58,246 nucleotides of DNA from positions 1-58,246 of IMG/VR virus record IMGVR_UViG_3300048586_000912, one strand, 5' to 3'. A model generated the notes under the pieces. It saw only the letters and a program-made list of their open reading frames with translations, was not told the origin of the DNA and searched no databases. The DNA is from a virus. Of this stretch, positions 41,951 to 49,371 are shown piece by piece. Every line of letters starts with the position of its first letter. Position 1 is the stretch's first letter. The position numbers were made by a program, and so were the translations under genes.

Positions 41951-42244
41951 ATGAAGACCGGTCAGACGCTTGAGGACCTCGAAATCAAGCTGCAGGGCAA
42001 GCTCCTCGCCCTTGAGCTGGTGCTCATCCAGATCCTGCGCACCGTGCCCGAAGCCGACAAAAGGCTCGGCATGGCGCTGCGCGCGCTGGGCGAAAACAGC
42101 GAGGATGTCACGGCGCTCCAGGCGGCGCATGACCACGAAAAGCTTGCGCCCCATATCCGCGAAGCGGCGTTCTGGCACATCGAGGAGATGGCCCGCGCCT
42201 TCGACGACATGGACGACCTCGATCCCGGGCTCGATGACGTTTGA
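41951..42244 (+). CDS. Small helical acidic protein (switch-region pair, member 2)
   Basis: 97 residues: MKTGQTLEDLEIKLQGKLLA ... WHIEEMARAFDDMDDLDPGL. The ATG at 41951 follows AAGGGA at proper spacing, better than an earlier GTG. On the opposite strand, 41837-41923 encodes a 28-residue peptide (MSPEDWYVRRFVKRWLADFA) ending REEAA and coupled by ATGA, so a minus-strand chain may also exist here. Confidence 0.6.
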   Translation: MKTGQTLEDLEIKLQGKLLALELVLIQILRTVPEADKRLGMALRALGENSEDVTALQAAHDHEKLAPHIREAAFWHIEEMARAFDDMDDLDPGLDDV

Positions 42245-42249
42245 CGCGC

Positions 42250-42540
42250 TCATGCAGCCTCCTCTCGCGCCGTCGGGGCGTCGTCATTGGCGGGCTTGGG
42301 CGGCAAAGGGCGCGGTTCGGGGCGGGGAATGTCGCCGGGCCAGTCGGCGCCGTCAGGCCAATTGGCAGAGAACCATTCCAGGGCGCGGCCGAGCCGCCGG
42401 GCGCCGATCTCGCTGCCACCCCGCAAGGCGGCCAGCCGCTTCCCATCGGTGAAGCAACGCGACGAAACGGTCGCCTCGGCGAGGCCGGTGGCGGCGCAAT
42501 AGCGCTCTGCGAGACGCAGGAGTTGGGCAATGGCATCCAT
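42250..42540 (-). CDS. Cro-like regulator, first gene of the leftward operon
   Basis: 96 residues. MDAIAQLLRLAERYCAATGL-AEATVSSRCF is a helix-turn-helix, followed by GARRLGRALEWFSANWPDG and a proline-rich tail. It is transcribed divergently from the S24 repressor from a promoter that contains operator O1, the classic place for a Cro-type protein. Confidence 0.65.
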   Translation of the reverse strand: MDAIAQLLRLAERYCAATGLAEATVSSRCFTDGKRLAALRGGSEIGARRLGRALEWFSANWPDGADWPGDIPRPEPRPLPPKPANDDAPTAREEAA

Positions 42541-42549
42541 GACGATGGC

Positions 42550-42579
42550 ACAATGCGGTACATATACCGCACCTGTCAA
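42550..42579 (-). promoter_or_regulatory. Leftward promoter with operator O1
   Basis: On the minus strand TTGACA (42579-42574) is followed after 18 bases by CATTGT (42555-42550). The spacer holds a perfect palindrome GCGGTA-TATG-TACCGC (42555-42570), so a bound repressor would block RNA polymerase. Confidence 0.65.
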
Positions 42580-42593
42580 GCACCCGGACTACG

Positions 42594-42609
42594 ACGGTAC
42601 ATTTACCGC
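42594..42609. promoter_or_regulatory. Operator O2 upstream of the repressor gene
   Basis: ACGGTA-CATT-TACCGC, one mismatch from the palindrome of O1. Its centre is 39 bases from that of O1, about four helical turns, which would suit cooperative binding. It lies 38 bases before the repressor ATG and could mediate autoregulation. Confidence 0.65.
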
Positions 42610-42646
42610 TAAAGCCCCCGCTCTGGCGCGGTCATATTCCCACGCC

Positions 42647-43408
42647 ATGAATGCCGCCGACCTCCTGTCCCGCATTGATCGCCGCCTGCTGGCGCTCGGG
42701 TTGTCCGAGCGCGCGGCGAGCCTGAAGGCGCGCAACAAGCCGGACATCATCCGCAACATCCGGCGCGCGGTCGAGAAGTCCGAGCCTTATGACCCCCGCT
42801 CCGGCACCATCGAGGCGCTGGCCCCGGTGCTCCGCACCACCACGGAGTGGCTCGTGCACGGGACGGGGCCGGAGGAGATTTCCGGCGCCGAGGCCGCAAG
42901 GGGCGTGCTCCAGATCGCCGAGCGCCGCGCCCGCAAGGCAGCGCGCGGCGCGGCAGATGCTCATGCAATTCGCGAGATCGAGATCCACGCCGGCATGGGC
43001 GGCGGCGGCGTGCCCGCGCGCGAGATGGCGCAGATCGTCGGCCGCGAAAGCTACGCGGCCGACGCCGTCCGCGGCTATTGGGTGTTTCCCGACCACGCGT
43101 TGCGCGCGCTCGGCCTTGATCCGAGCTTTGCGGATATCGTGCCGGGTGTCGGCGATTCCATGGAGCCGGACATCCGCAGCGGCGACTGGTGCGTGATTGA
43201 TCGGCGCCATCGCGTGCCCTCGCCGGATGGCATCTATGCGCTTTGGGATGGCTTCAGCGTCGTGTTCAAGTCGCTGCAACTGATCCCCAACAGCGACCCA
43301 GTGAGCGTACGGATCATCTCCAAAAACACCGCCTATGAGAGCTACGAGCGCGCGCTTGAAGAGGTGGCCGTGATCGGCCGCGTGGTCAGCCTGGTTCGGG
43401 CGCTCTAG
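42647..43408 (+). CDS. CI-type repressor with S24 (LexA-like) peptidase domain
   Basis: 253 residues. An N-terminal helical DNA-binding domain (LGLSERAASLKARNKPDIIRNIRRA; TTTEWLVHGTG) is followed by the S24 domain: VGDSMEPDIRSGDWCVID contains the catalytic Ser and the Lys lies in VVFKSLQL. It should keep the prophage silent and be inactivated by RecA-stimulated self-cleavage; an Ala/Gly-rich hinge (ARGAADAH, GMGGGGVP) may hold the cut site. The 3' end overlaps the convergent WYL-TerB gene by 23 bases. Confidence 0.9.
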   Translation: MNAADLLSRIDRRLLALGLSERAASLKARNKPDIIRNIRRAVEKSEPYDPRSGTIEALAPVLRTTTEWLVHGTGPEEISGAEAARGVLQIAERRARKAARGAADAHAIREIEIHAGMGGGGVPAREMAQIVGRESYAADAVRGYWVFPDHALRALGLDPSFADIVPGVGDSMEPDIRSGDWCVIDRRHRVPSPDGIYALWDGFSVVFKSLQLIPNSDPVSVRIISKNTAYESYERALEEVAVIGRVVSLVRAL

Positions 43409-44255
43409 GCGGCAGGCAGGCGCGCAGCCGCGCCGCCCTTCCTTCCTCCAGGCGCGTCTTGGCGCCATCCGCCAGCATCAGCGCATCCATTGTGGCGATG
43501 AACCGCGCCGCCTCCGCACGCCCCATGCGGCCGATGGCCGTGCGCGTGTCGGCGAAGATCGGCCTTTCATTGCGAATCCATATCCGCGCCGCCTCTCGGC
43601 TCCAGGCCTGCGGCCCCTGCCGGCCGGCAGCTGCACGAAACGCCACCCAATCCAGCAGGACCTCGATCTCGCTTTCTGACATCTCGCCATCGGCGGCCGC
43701 CAGCCAGATGAGCCCGCGCAGGCCGCCGCGCGCGCGTTCCATCACCCGTTCGTGCGTCTTGGGTATCGAAAGGCCGGCATAAGGATCGGGCGGCGCGGGC
43801 CAGCCTAAAATTTCGTCCCGCCGCGCCACTGAAACTCCTGGATAGGCCGCGAAATATGCCGCTGCCGCAGCGACGGCGCGGCCGGAGGGCAGTTCGGAGA
43901 GCCTCAACATTCGGTCGGCGCGAAACGTTCTTTCCTCATGCCGCAAGCCGCAATAGGCCGTCACATAGAGGATGCCGGTATAGGCTTCTCTCTGCACGGA
44001 CAGGACACGGATGCTGCGCGAGGTTACTTCGCCGAGAGCGTCGGCATACTCGATCCAGTGCGTAAACCCCGCGCGCGGCGGCGGGCGGGCCGGCGATACC
44101 ATTCGGGCGTCTTGCCGCGGTTCGCGCCGCTCCTCTCGCCGGGGCCGCTCGGGCTCGAACGGCAGCGCCTCGTGTGATCGCGCACGCTTTGGCCGCCATC
44201 GCCATGCGGCGACCGCGACGCCGACGACGATAGCCGCGAAGAGCAGAAACTCCAT
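43386..44255 (-). CDS. Membrane-anchored WYL-TerB protein
   Basis: 289 residues. A membrane segment (FLLFAAIVVGVAVAAWRW) at 3-20 leads through a basic, charged linker to a WYL-like domain at about 65-128 (THWIEYADALGEVTSRSIRV ... ERTFRADRMLRLSEL) and a TerB-like helical domain at about 175-280 (LIWLAAADGEMSESEIEVLL). WYL domains sense ligands and TerB domains occur in stress and phage-response systems. It forms an operon with the membrane protein gene upstream. Placement beside the repressor recalls the rexAB genes of lambda. A lysogenic-immunity role is inference. Confidence 0.7.
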   Translation of the reverse strand: MEFLLFAAIVVGVAVAAWRWRPKRARSHEALPFEPERPRREERREPRQDARMVSPARPPPRAGFTHWIEYADALGEVTSRSIRVLSVQREAYTGILYVTAYCGLRHEERTFRADRMLRLSELPSGRAVAAAAAYFAAYPGVSVARRDEILGWPAPPDPYAGLSIPKTHERVMERARGGLRGLIWLAAADGEMSESEIEVLLDWVAFRAAAGRQGPQAWSREAARIWIRNERPIFADTRTAIGRMGRAEAARFIATMDALMLADGAKTRLEEGRAARLRACLPPRAPEPG

Positions 44256-44257
44256 GA

Positions 44258-44674
44258 TCAGCGCCGCCGGGACGGAACCTCGGATTTGATCTTCGCCCAG
44301 TCCGAATCGGCTGGAGTATCCACCGCTCGCGCAGGAGGTGGCGGCGGCGGCGCTGGGCTGGCGATGGGGGCCTTGACGCTGGCATTCACCCGCGCGACGG
44401 CGGAAGCCACGTCCTTCAAGCCGCACTCGATATTGAACCCGACATAGATGATGGACGCGGAAACCAGCGCCGCCAGATAGAGAACCGCGCTCAGGATCTG
44501 ATGGATGACCGTCGGGCCGAAGAAGGTCAGGCCTGCGGCGACCAGCAGCACGATGGACACCGCTATCGAAATGGCGCTGCGCGCCATGATCGAGAGGATG
44601 AACGGCGCAGCGGCGGCGAGAGCCGCGATGACAAAGAGAAGCTGCCCAAAAACCGCCGCGCCGGGTGTTCCCAT
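44258..44674 (-). CDS. Multi-pass membrane protein, partner of the WYL-TerB protein
   Basis: 138 residues with three or four hydrophobic segments (VFGQLLFVIAALAAAAPFIL; ISIAVSIVLLVAAGLTFFG; ILSAVLYLAALVSASIIYVG) and a cytoplasmic tail of eight consecutive prolines then DTPADSDWAKIKSEVPSRRR. A strong GGAGGGG precedes the ATG. It is three bases from the WYL-TerB start, so the two probably act together at the membrane. Confidence 0.7.
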   Translation of the reverse strand: MGTPGAAVFGQLLFVIAALAAAAPFILSIMARSAISIAVSIVLLVAAGLTFFGPTVIHQILSAVLYLAALVSASIIYVGFNIECGLKDVASAVARVNASVKAPIASPAPPPPPPARAVDTPADSDWAKIKSEVPSRRR

Positions 44675-44748
44675 CTGCCCCTCCAGATGATGGACGACAT
44701 GAAGACACGCAGCGATTGCGCGCGCAACTGAGGAACGCCGCTCGATAT

Positions 44749-44764
44749 GCGGTATTTGTCCCGC
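44749..44764. promoter_or_regulatory. Operator O3
   Basis: GCGGTA-TTTG-TCCCGC, one mismatch from the consensus half-site. Flanking AT on each side extends the symmetry. It lies 29 bases from O4 and between the divergent membrane-protein gene and rightward operon, so it could also repress the leftward gene pair. Confidence 0.6.
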
Positions 44765-44772
44765 ATATTGAC

Positions 44773-44800
44773 TTGACGCGGTACATATACCGCGTCTAAG
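44773..44800 (+). promoter_or_regulatory. Rightward early promoter with operator O4
   Basis: TTGACG (44773-44778), 16-base spacer, TCTAAG (44795-44800). The spacer is occupied by the perfect palindrome CGCGGTACATATACCGCG (44777-44794). The arrangement mirrors the leftward promoter at 42550-42579. Confidence 0.65.
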
Positions 44801-44830
44801 GTTCGCCCATCACACCCGATGGGGACACCA

Positions 44831-45229
44831 ATGCAGCTTCCCAACCAGATCACCGACGCCGAGGCCGCCGGCCTCATGGCGATCCTCGCGCCGCTCAAGC
44901 CCCGGCTCGCCGATCTTGAAGGCAACATCGACAACATCGAGGACGCGGCCCGCGTGCTGGCGGACCTCACCGCCGCATCGAACCAGGCGGAGACGCTGCG
45001 CGACGCCATCGACGCCGACACGCACGGCGCCGAGCACGCGCAGGCCGAGGACCTTGCGGCGCACCAGGAGGGGCTCCTTTCCGAGGAGCAGACCGCAGCC
45101 GCCCTCCACGCTTTGCATGCGCTGCGCGCGCTGGAGGCGCTGAAGACCGAGGTGGACGCCGCCCTTGCCGCCTTCCGCGCCGCGCTCGCCGCCGCCGCGG
45201 CTGCCGAGCAGACCAAGGACGCCGCGTGA
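44831..45229 (+). CDS. First gene of the rightward operon, coiled-coil protein
   Basis: 132 residues, Ala/Glu/Leu-rich and probably all helical (LADLEGNIDNIEDAARVLAD; RALEALKTEVDAALAAFRAA). The ATG at 44831 follows GGGGA by six bases and is preferred to one at 44819. It is 30 bases from the promoter and so made immediately on induction. Function unknown. Confidence 0.65.
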   Translation: MQLPNQITDAEAAGLMAILAPLKPRLADLEGNIDNIEDAARVLADLTAASNQAETLRDAIDADTHGAEHAQAEDLAAHQEGLLSEEQTAAALHALHALRALEALKTEVDAALAAFRAALAAAAAAEQTKDAA

Positions 45230-45630
45230 TGGCGCCGGTCTATCCCACCTTCGCGGCGCGGGACGTGGTGCGCTGCATCCACCCCACGGGGTTGCTGGTG
45301 AAGGGCCAGATCTACCTCGTCTCGGGCGTGGAGCCGGCCGAGGATGCCCTGGCTGCCGCGCGCGGCGAGGGGCCCTATGTGCACCTCGACCGCATCAGCG
45401 GCAGCTTCATCGCCCAGCGCTTCGTGCTGGTGGCGCGCGGCCCCGCGAACGACGACGAGGCCGTCGACATCCCCCGCCGCATGGCGGACGTGATGCGCGA
45501 GCGCGTGGCCCTGGCGGGCTCCTGCGACGCGCACGATTTGGCCCGCGCCGGATTCACCGCCGCGCAGATCCTCGAATATGCCGACGAGGCCCGCGGCATC
45601 GCCGGCCCGCCTCCCGCCGAGGTGGCGTGA
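45229..45630 (+). CDS. Early protein of unknown function
   Basis: 133 residues. APVYPTFAARDVVRCIHPTG and LVKGQIYLVSGVEPAED read as a small beta-barrel; the C-terminal third is helical. The start overlaps the previous stop (TGATG). No family recognised. Confidence 0.6.
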   Translation: MAPVYPTFAARDVVRCIHPTGLLVKGQIYLVSGVEPAEDALAAARGEGPYVHLDRISGSFIAQRFVLVARGPANDDEAVDIPRRMADVMRERVALAGSCDAHDLARAGFTAAQILEYADEARGIAGPPPAEVA

Positions 45631-45947
45631 TGCAGCGGGTGTCGTTCCCCCTCATCGGCCACGCGCTCGCAGCGATGGCGGCCGGCGCCGTCCGCGCCAT
45701 GGGCACGCCCGAACTCAAGGCCAAGGCGGAGGCGCTCGCCGCCGCCCAGGCCCGCCTCGCGCTCCAGGTGCCGCGCGGCCGCAAGGGCACCGTCCTGCGC
45801 CGCGCGGCGTACCGCGACCGCTCCCGCTACAGCGGCGCCATTCTCCGCGCCATCCGCGCCGAGCGCGGATGCGGTCGCCCGCCCAAGGTGCTTGCTGCCC
45901 GCCGGGCCAAGATCGCGGCGGCGCGCCAGATGACCGAGGCGGCGTGA
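45630..45947 (+). CDS. Small basic early protein
   Basis: 105 residues, with many Arg and Lys in the second half (RGRKGTVLRRAAYRDRSRYS; RPPKVLAARRAKIAAARQM), suggesting nucleic acid binding. Coupled to both neighbours by TGATG overlaps. No family recognised. Confidence 0.6.
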   Translation: MQRVSFPLIGHALAAMAAGAVRAMGTPELKAKAEALAAAQARLALQVPRGRKGTVLRRAAYRDRSRYSGAILRAIRAERGCGRPPKVLAARRAKIAAARQMTEAA

Positions 45948-46249
45948 TGGTCCGCACCCTTGGCCTCCGCCTCACCAACCCCTTCCGGCGCTACTGCCCC
46001 CCGGCGCCGGGACATGCGGAGCCGCGGATGCCGCGCGCGCCCGAGCAGGTCGCGCGGCGCGCGGCCGTTGCGAACGGCGCCACGAACATCTGCGGCTCCG
46101 CGCCTTCCCCCTACCCCACCGATCCGGCGGCGGCCTTCGTGCAGCAGTGCGCCCTTGGGGCCGTGCACATCGGCGCCGGTGTCGGCCTGCTGTGGCTCGC
46201 CGGCGCCGCCGCCCTATTCCAGGCCACGCGCGAGATGATGGAGGTGTGA
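45947..46249 (+). CDS. Early protein containing a family P repeat
   Basis: 100 residues. The middle section RAPEQVARRAAVANGATN is a translated family P repeat. The C-terminal 35 residues contain a hydrophobic, possibly membrane, segment (GAVHIGAGVGLLWLAGAAALF). Removing the repeat would leave two short, weakly conserved pieces, so its identity is uncertain. Confidence 0.5.
   Translation: MVRTLGLRLTNPFRRYCPPAPGHAEPRMPRAPEQVARRAAVANGATNICGSAPSPYPTDPAAAFVQQCALGAVHIGAGVGLLWLAGAAALFQATREMMEV
46037..46081 (+). repeat. Family P repeat, single copy in an early gene
   Basis: GCGCCCGAGCAGG left flank, stem GGTCGCGC / GCGCGGCC with one G-T pair around GGC, and right flank GTTGCGAACGGCGCC. The stem differs from the other copies while the flanks are the same. 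Confidence 0.88.
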
Positions 46250-46252
46250 CCC

Positions 46253-46531
46253 ATGGCGCTCATCACCTATTCGCCGTCCGGCACCGGGCCCGGCGCCATC
46301 GCCAAGCTGGTGTGGGCCGCGAGCCAGGCGCTGCTGCAGGCGGCGCGCGACGGCCAGCGCGAGGCCGCCGAGCAGATCGGCATGTGGCTCGCCAACACGC
46401 GGCCCGACCCGCGCTGCACGCCCCGCGTCCAGCGCACCATCGACCGCAGCCTGGAAATCGCCCGCGCCCGCCTCGGCGGCGCCGGGCCGGATTTCCAACC
46501 CATCCAGCCCGACGACGGAGAGGCGGCATGA
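46253..46531 (+). CDS. Small early protein
   Basis: 92 residues, helical (KLVWAASQALLQAARDGQRE) with an Arg-rich second half and acidic end. It starts four bases after the previous gene and overlaps the next by four. Function unknown. Confidence 0.6.
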   Translation: MALITYSPSGTGPGAIAKLVWAASQALLQAARDGQREAAEQIGMWLANTRPDPRCTPRVQRTIDRSLEIARARLGGAGPDFQPIQPDDGEAA

Positions 46532-46884
46532 GCGCGCCGGACAAATTTCTCACCGACGCGGCCATGGCGATCCCCAAGGAAGCCGCCGCTGCTCTCGGGG
46601 CGTCCGTGCGGCGGGCGTCAGACCTGCTGAATGAGGCGGCCCAAGGCCTCGGCCTCGTGCTCGATGCGCATAATTGCCCTTTGGTCCAGGCCCTTACCGC
46701 CAATGTCTTGGCCGAGATGTCCGGCGGGATGTACGCCCGGGCCGCATGGGTCGCGGCGGCCACCGGCGCCGAGCGGAAGGACGCCATGGAGCTGATCCAG
46801 TCCGCTTTCCTGAAGGGCAAGGAAGAGGCCCTCGACACCATGATGGCCGCCCGGCGCGCCGCTCAAGGGGAAACCATCCAATGA
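46528..46884 (+). CDS. Early protein of unknown function
   Basis: 118 residues, mostly helical: SAPDKFLTDAAMAIPKEAAA ... AMELIQSAFLKGKEEALDTM. Overlaps both neighbours by four bases (ATGA). No catalytic motif. Confidence 0.6.
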   Translation: MSAPDKFLTDAAMAIPKEAAAALGASVRRASDLLNEAAQGLGLVLDAHNCPLVQALTANVLAEMSGGMYARAAWVAAATGAERKDAMELIQSAFLKGKEEALDTMMAARRAAQGETIQ

Positions 46885-47585
46885 GCGCCCGCACCGAAAA
46901 CCCCTGGATCCAGACCGGCACCGGCCGGGCGCTCGACCTCATGGCGCCGACGGCGGCCATGATCGACCTCGACACGGACGTGGCCGAGGCGCTCGCCCGC
47001 GAGCCGCGCTTCGGCGGGCACGTGCGCGGCGGCCCCTACAGCGTGGCGCAGCACATGGTGCTCGGCGCCGACGCCATCGTCGAGCAGACCGGCAGCATCG
47101 AGACCGCGCGGGCGTTCATCCTGCACGACGCGCACGAATATGCCTGCAAGGACATCATGACGCCGCTCGCCAAGGCGCTCGACTTGCGCGTGCGTACCAT
47201 CGCATCGGCGCGGGTGCGGCGGGTGCTGCCGACCTCATCGCAGGACGAGGTGGACCGCATCAGCGTGGGGCTCTTCCACGGCGCCCTTCACGCCCTGAAG
47301 GCCGACCTCGACCGCGCCATCCACGCCGCCGCCGGCCACCCCTGGCCGCTGGCGCCGGAGATCGCCAAGCGCGTGGCCGAATGGGACCTCGCCATGCTGG
47401 CGGCCGAGCGCCGCCATCTGCTCGCGCCTTCGCCGCAGCCGTGGGACCCCGCGGTGGAGGATTGGGCGCCCGCGAAGCTCAAGGGCCGCATCCAGGTCTG
47501 GCCCTGGCCCAAGGCCGCCGACGAATGGCGCGCGCGGCTCCACAGCTACTTCCCCCACCTCGCCGCCGCCAAGCGGGCGGCGTGA
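46881..47585 (+). CDS. HD-domain phosphohydrolase
   Basis: 234 residues. The metal site is visible as SVAQHMVLGA (His) and ILHDAHEYACKDIMTPLAK (His-Asp), and a later D in the helical bundle, as in the YfbR-like phage HD hydrolases acting on deoxynucleotides. The C-terminal 50 residues (DWAPAKLKGRIQVWPWPKAA) are an extension. It may trim host nucleotides for phage DNA synthesis. Confidence 0.78.
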   Translation: MSARTENPWIQTGTGRALDLMAPTAAMIDLDTDVAEALAREPRFGGHVRGGPYSVAQHMVLGADAIVEQTGSIETARAFILHDAHEYACKDIMTPLAKALDLRVRTIASARVRRVLPTSSQDEVDRISVGLFHGALHALKADLDRAIHAAAGHPWPLAPEIAKRVAEWDLAMLAAERRHLLAPSPQPWDPAVEDWAPAKLKGRIQVWPWPKAADEWRARLHSYFPHLAAAKRAA

Positions 47586-47607
47586 CGTGCCCGCCGTCGC
47601 GAACGGC
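47586..47607 (+). repeat. Half copy of family P
   Basis: Only the right half is present: the stem's 3' arm GCCCGCC and flank GTCGCGAACGGC, just after the HD gene stop and before the AAAGGAG of the next gene. Confidence 0.6.
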
Positions 47608-47627
47608 ACAAACCAAAGGAGAATTCC

Positions 47628-47966
47628 ATGGCCCCGCGCCTCATCCGCAGCTTCTTCCAGGCTGCCGGCCTCATGCACCGCGGCAAGGTGGACGAGCGCC
47701 TCAATGCCGAGATGGGCAAGCTGCTCGAAGCCATCGAGCAGCACCCGGACGAAAAGGTGAGCGGCACGCTCTCGCTCTCCGTCACCGTGACCAAGGTCGG
47801 CGACCGGCTCTCCGTCCTGCCAAAGGTCGAGACCAAGCTGCCGAAGGAGAAGGGCTTCTCCGAGACCACCTTCTGGCTGGTCGACGGCGCGCTCTCGCTC
47901 GAGCACCCCGACCAGGCCGACATGTTCACGCCCCGCGACACCGCCCGCGCGCCCGCCGCCGGCTGA
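47628..47966 (+). CDS. Small protein paired with DUF2303
   Basis: 112 residues starting APRLIRSFFQAAGLMHRGKV. The central part reads as two beta strands (VSGTLSLSVTVTKVGDRLSV) followed by LPKEKGFSETTFWLVDGALS. Proteins like this precede DUF2303 genes in other prophages. Strong AAAGGAG upstream. Function unknown. Confidence 0.65.
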   Translation: MAPRLIRSFFQAAGLMHRGKVDERLNAEMGKLLEAIEQHPDEKVSGTLSLSVTVTKVGDRLSVLPKVETKLPKEKGFSETTFWLVDGALSLEHPDQADMFTPRDTARAPAAG

Positions 47967-48009
47967 ACGCCCCCTCCCCGCGCTCCAGCGCCAACCCGAA
48001 GGACCGACC

Positions 48010-49056
48010 ATGACCGAAGAGACCAACAATCCGGACGCCGAAACGGCCGCTCCGGAGCGGGACGATCGCCCGCATCTTTCCATCGGCACGCTCATCGCCG
48101 AGCGGATCGACCAGAAGTACACGCCCTATTCCGGCGAGCTGCGCGGCGACGCCATCGACCGCATCAAGGCACTGGCGGCCGAGGGCACCGAGCCCAAGCT
48201 GGTGATGATCCCCACCGCCGGCTTCGGCCCCGATCTGCCCTCGCAGGTGCCCGTTTTGTGGGACCGAGCGGCGCAGGAGCCGATCCCCGTCATCGATATC
48301 ATCGAGGACGCCCGCCAGGCGCCTCGGCGCCGCGGCACCGCCAAGGCGACGACCCTCGCCTCGTTCGTGGATCTCGTGAACCGCCACAAGGATTCGGACT
48401 CGGCGATCTTCGCCGCGACCTCCTGGCCCGGGCCGAAGCTGACCGCGGTGATCGACTATCACACGCGCGACGGCGAGGCCCGGCGCGCGGCGCACCGCAT
48501 CGTCTACGACTTCCCCATCACCAAGGAGTTCAACGCCTGGATCCAGGGCGATGGCAAGCCCATGAGCCAGGTGGCGTTCGCCGCCTTCCTCGAGGACCAC
48601 GCGGCCGAGTTGGCGGCGCCCTATGATGCCGAGAAGTCCGAGATCGAGCCGCGCTTCAAGGAGCGCTTCGCGACGCCGGCCGAGCTGCTCGACCTCTCGC
48701 GCGAACTGGAGGTCCACGAGGGCTCGAAGGTCAAGCAGGGCGTGCGCCTGCAGACCGGAGAGCGGGTGGTGGAGTTCACCACCGAGCACACCAACAGCAA
48801 GGGCGAGAAGGTCAACATTCCCGGCATCTTCATCGTGTCGATCAAGCCCTTCCTGGAGGGCGACCGGCCGGTGGAGCCGGTGCGGCTTGTGGCGCGCCTG
48901 CGCTACCGCATCAGCGAAGGTGCGCTGCTCTGGTTCTACTCGCTCTATCGCTGGGAAGAGGTGCTGCGCGAGCGCATCCAGCTCGACCTCCTGCGCACCG
49001 CGAAGGAAACCGGACTGCCCTGCTTCGAGGGCACCCCGGAGATGGCGGCGGCCTGA
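48010..49056 (+). CDS. DUF2303 family phage protein
   Basis: 348 residues. ATTLASFVDLVNRHKDSDSA, then ITKEFNAWIQGDGKPMSQVAFAAFLEDH, and the central FTTEHTNSKGEKVNIPGIFI are hallmarks of DUF2303 (E. coli YfdQ). The family occurs in prophages with recombination or replication genes but has no proven biochemical role. It is the largest protein in this part of the operon, so probably important early. Confidence 0.85.
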   Translation: MTEETNNPDAETAAPERDDRPHLSIGTLIAERIDQKYTPYSGELRGDAIDRIKALAAEGTEPKLVMIPTAGFGPDLPSQVPVLWDRAAQEPIPVIDIIEDARQAPRRRGTAKATTLASFVDLVNRHKDSDSAIFAATSWPGPKLTAVIDYHTRDGEARRAAHRIVYDFPITKEFNAWIQGDGKPMSQVAFAAFLEDHAAELAAPYDAEKSEIEPRFKERFATPAELLDLSRELEVHEGSKVKQGVRLQTGERVVEFTTEHTNSKGEKVNIPGIFIVSIKPFLEGDRPVEPVRLVARLRYRISEGALLWFYSLYRWEEVLRERIQLDLLRTAKETGLPCFEGTPEMAAA

Positions 49057-49057
49057 C

Positions 49058-49103
49058 GCGCCCGAGCAGGCGGGCGGCAACGCCCGCCGTCGCAAACGGC
49101 GCC
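49058..49103 (+). repeat. Family P repeat, intergenic copy after DUF2303
   Basis: GCGCCCGAGCAGG left flank, perfect stem GGCGGGCG / CGCCCGCC around GCAA, and right flank GTCGCAAACGGCGCC. It is nearly identical to the copies in the gpE-like gene 39 kb away, apart from one inserted A in the loop. Confidence 0.9.
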
Positions 49104-49122
49104 ACGAAAAGGACAGCACACC

Positions 49123-49371
49123 ATGACCTCCGCCGCCACTCCCAGCGCCCGCGCCGAGCACCTCGAGCGCCGCCGCCGCGACGTGGCGGCGGACTATGCC
49201 AAGGCCGCGCGCCGGCATGCCCCGCGCGCGGCCCTCGCCACTCGGCTGGTGCGCGCCACCTGCGACGTGCTGCGCGAGGAAATCCGCGCCGCCAGGCGCA
49301 AGGCCCAAGCCCGCCGCATCGACCGCGAGGCCGAGGCCATCACCGCCGATCTGTTCGGAGAGCGGCCATGA
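49123..49371 (+). CDS. Small arginine-rich protein
   Basis: 82 residues, highly basic and helical (AEHLERRRRDVAADYAKAARRH; ARRKAQARRIDREAEAIT). Probably nucleic acid-binding. AAAAGGACA precedes its ATG. No family recognised. Confidence 0.6.
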   Translation: MTSAATPSARAEHLERRRRDVAADYAKAARRHAPRAALATRLVRATCDVLREEIRAARRKAQARRIDREAEAITADLFGERP

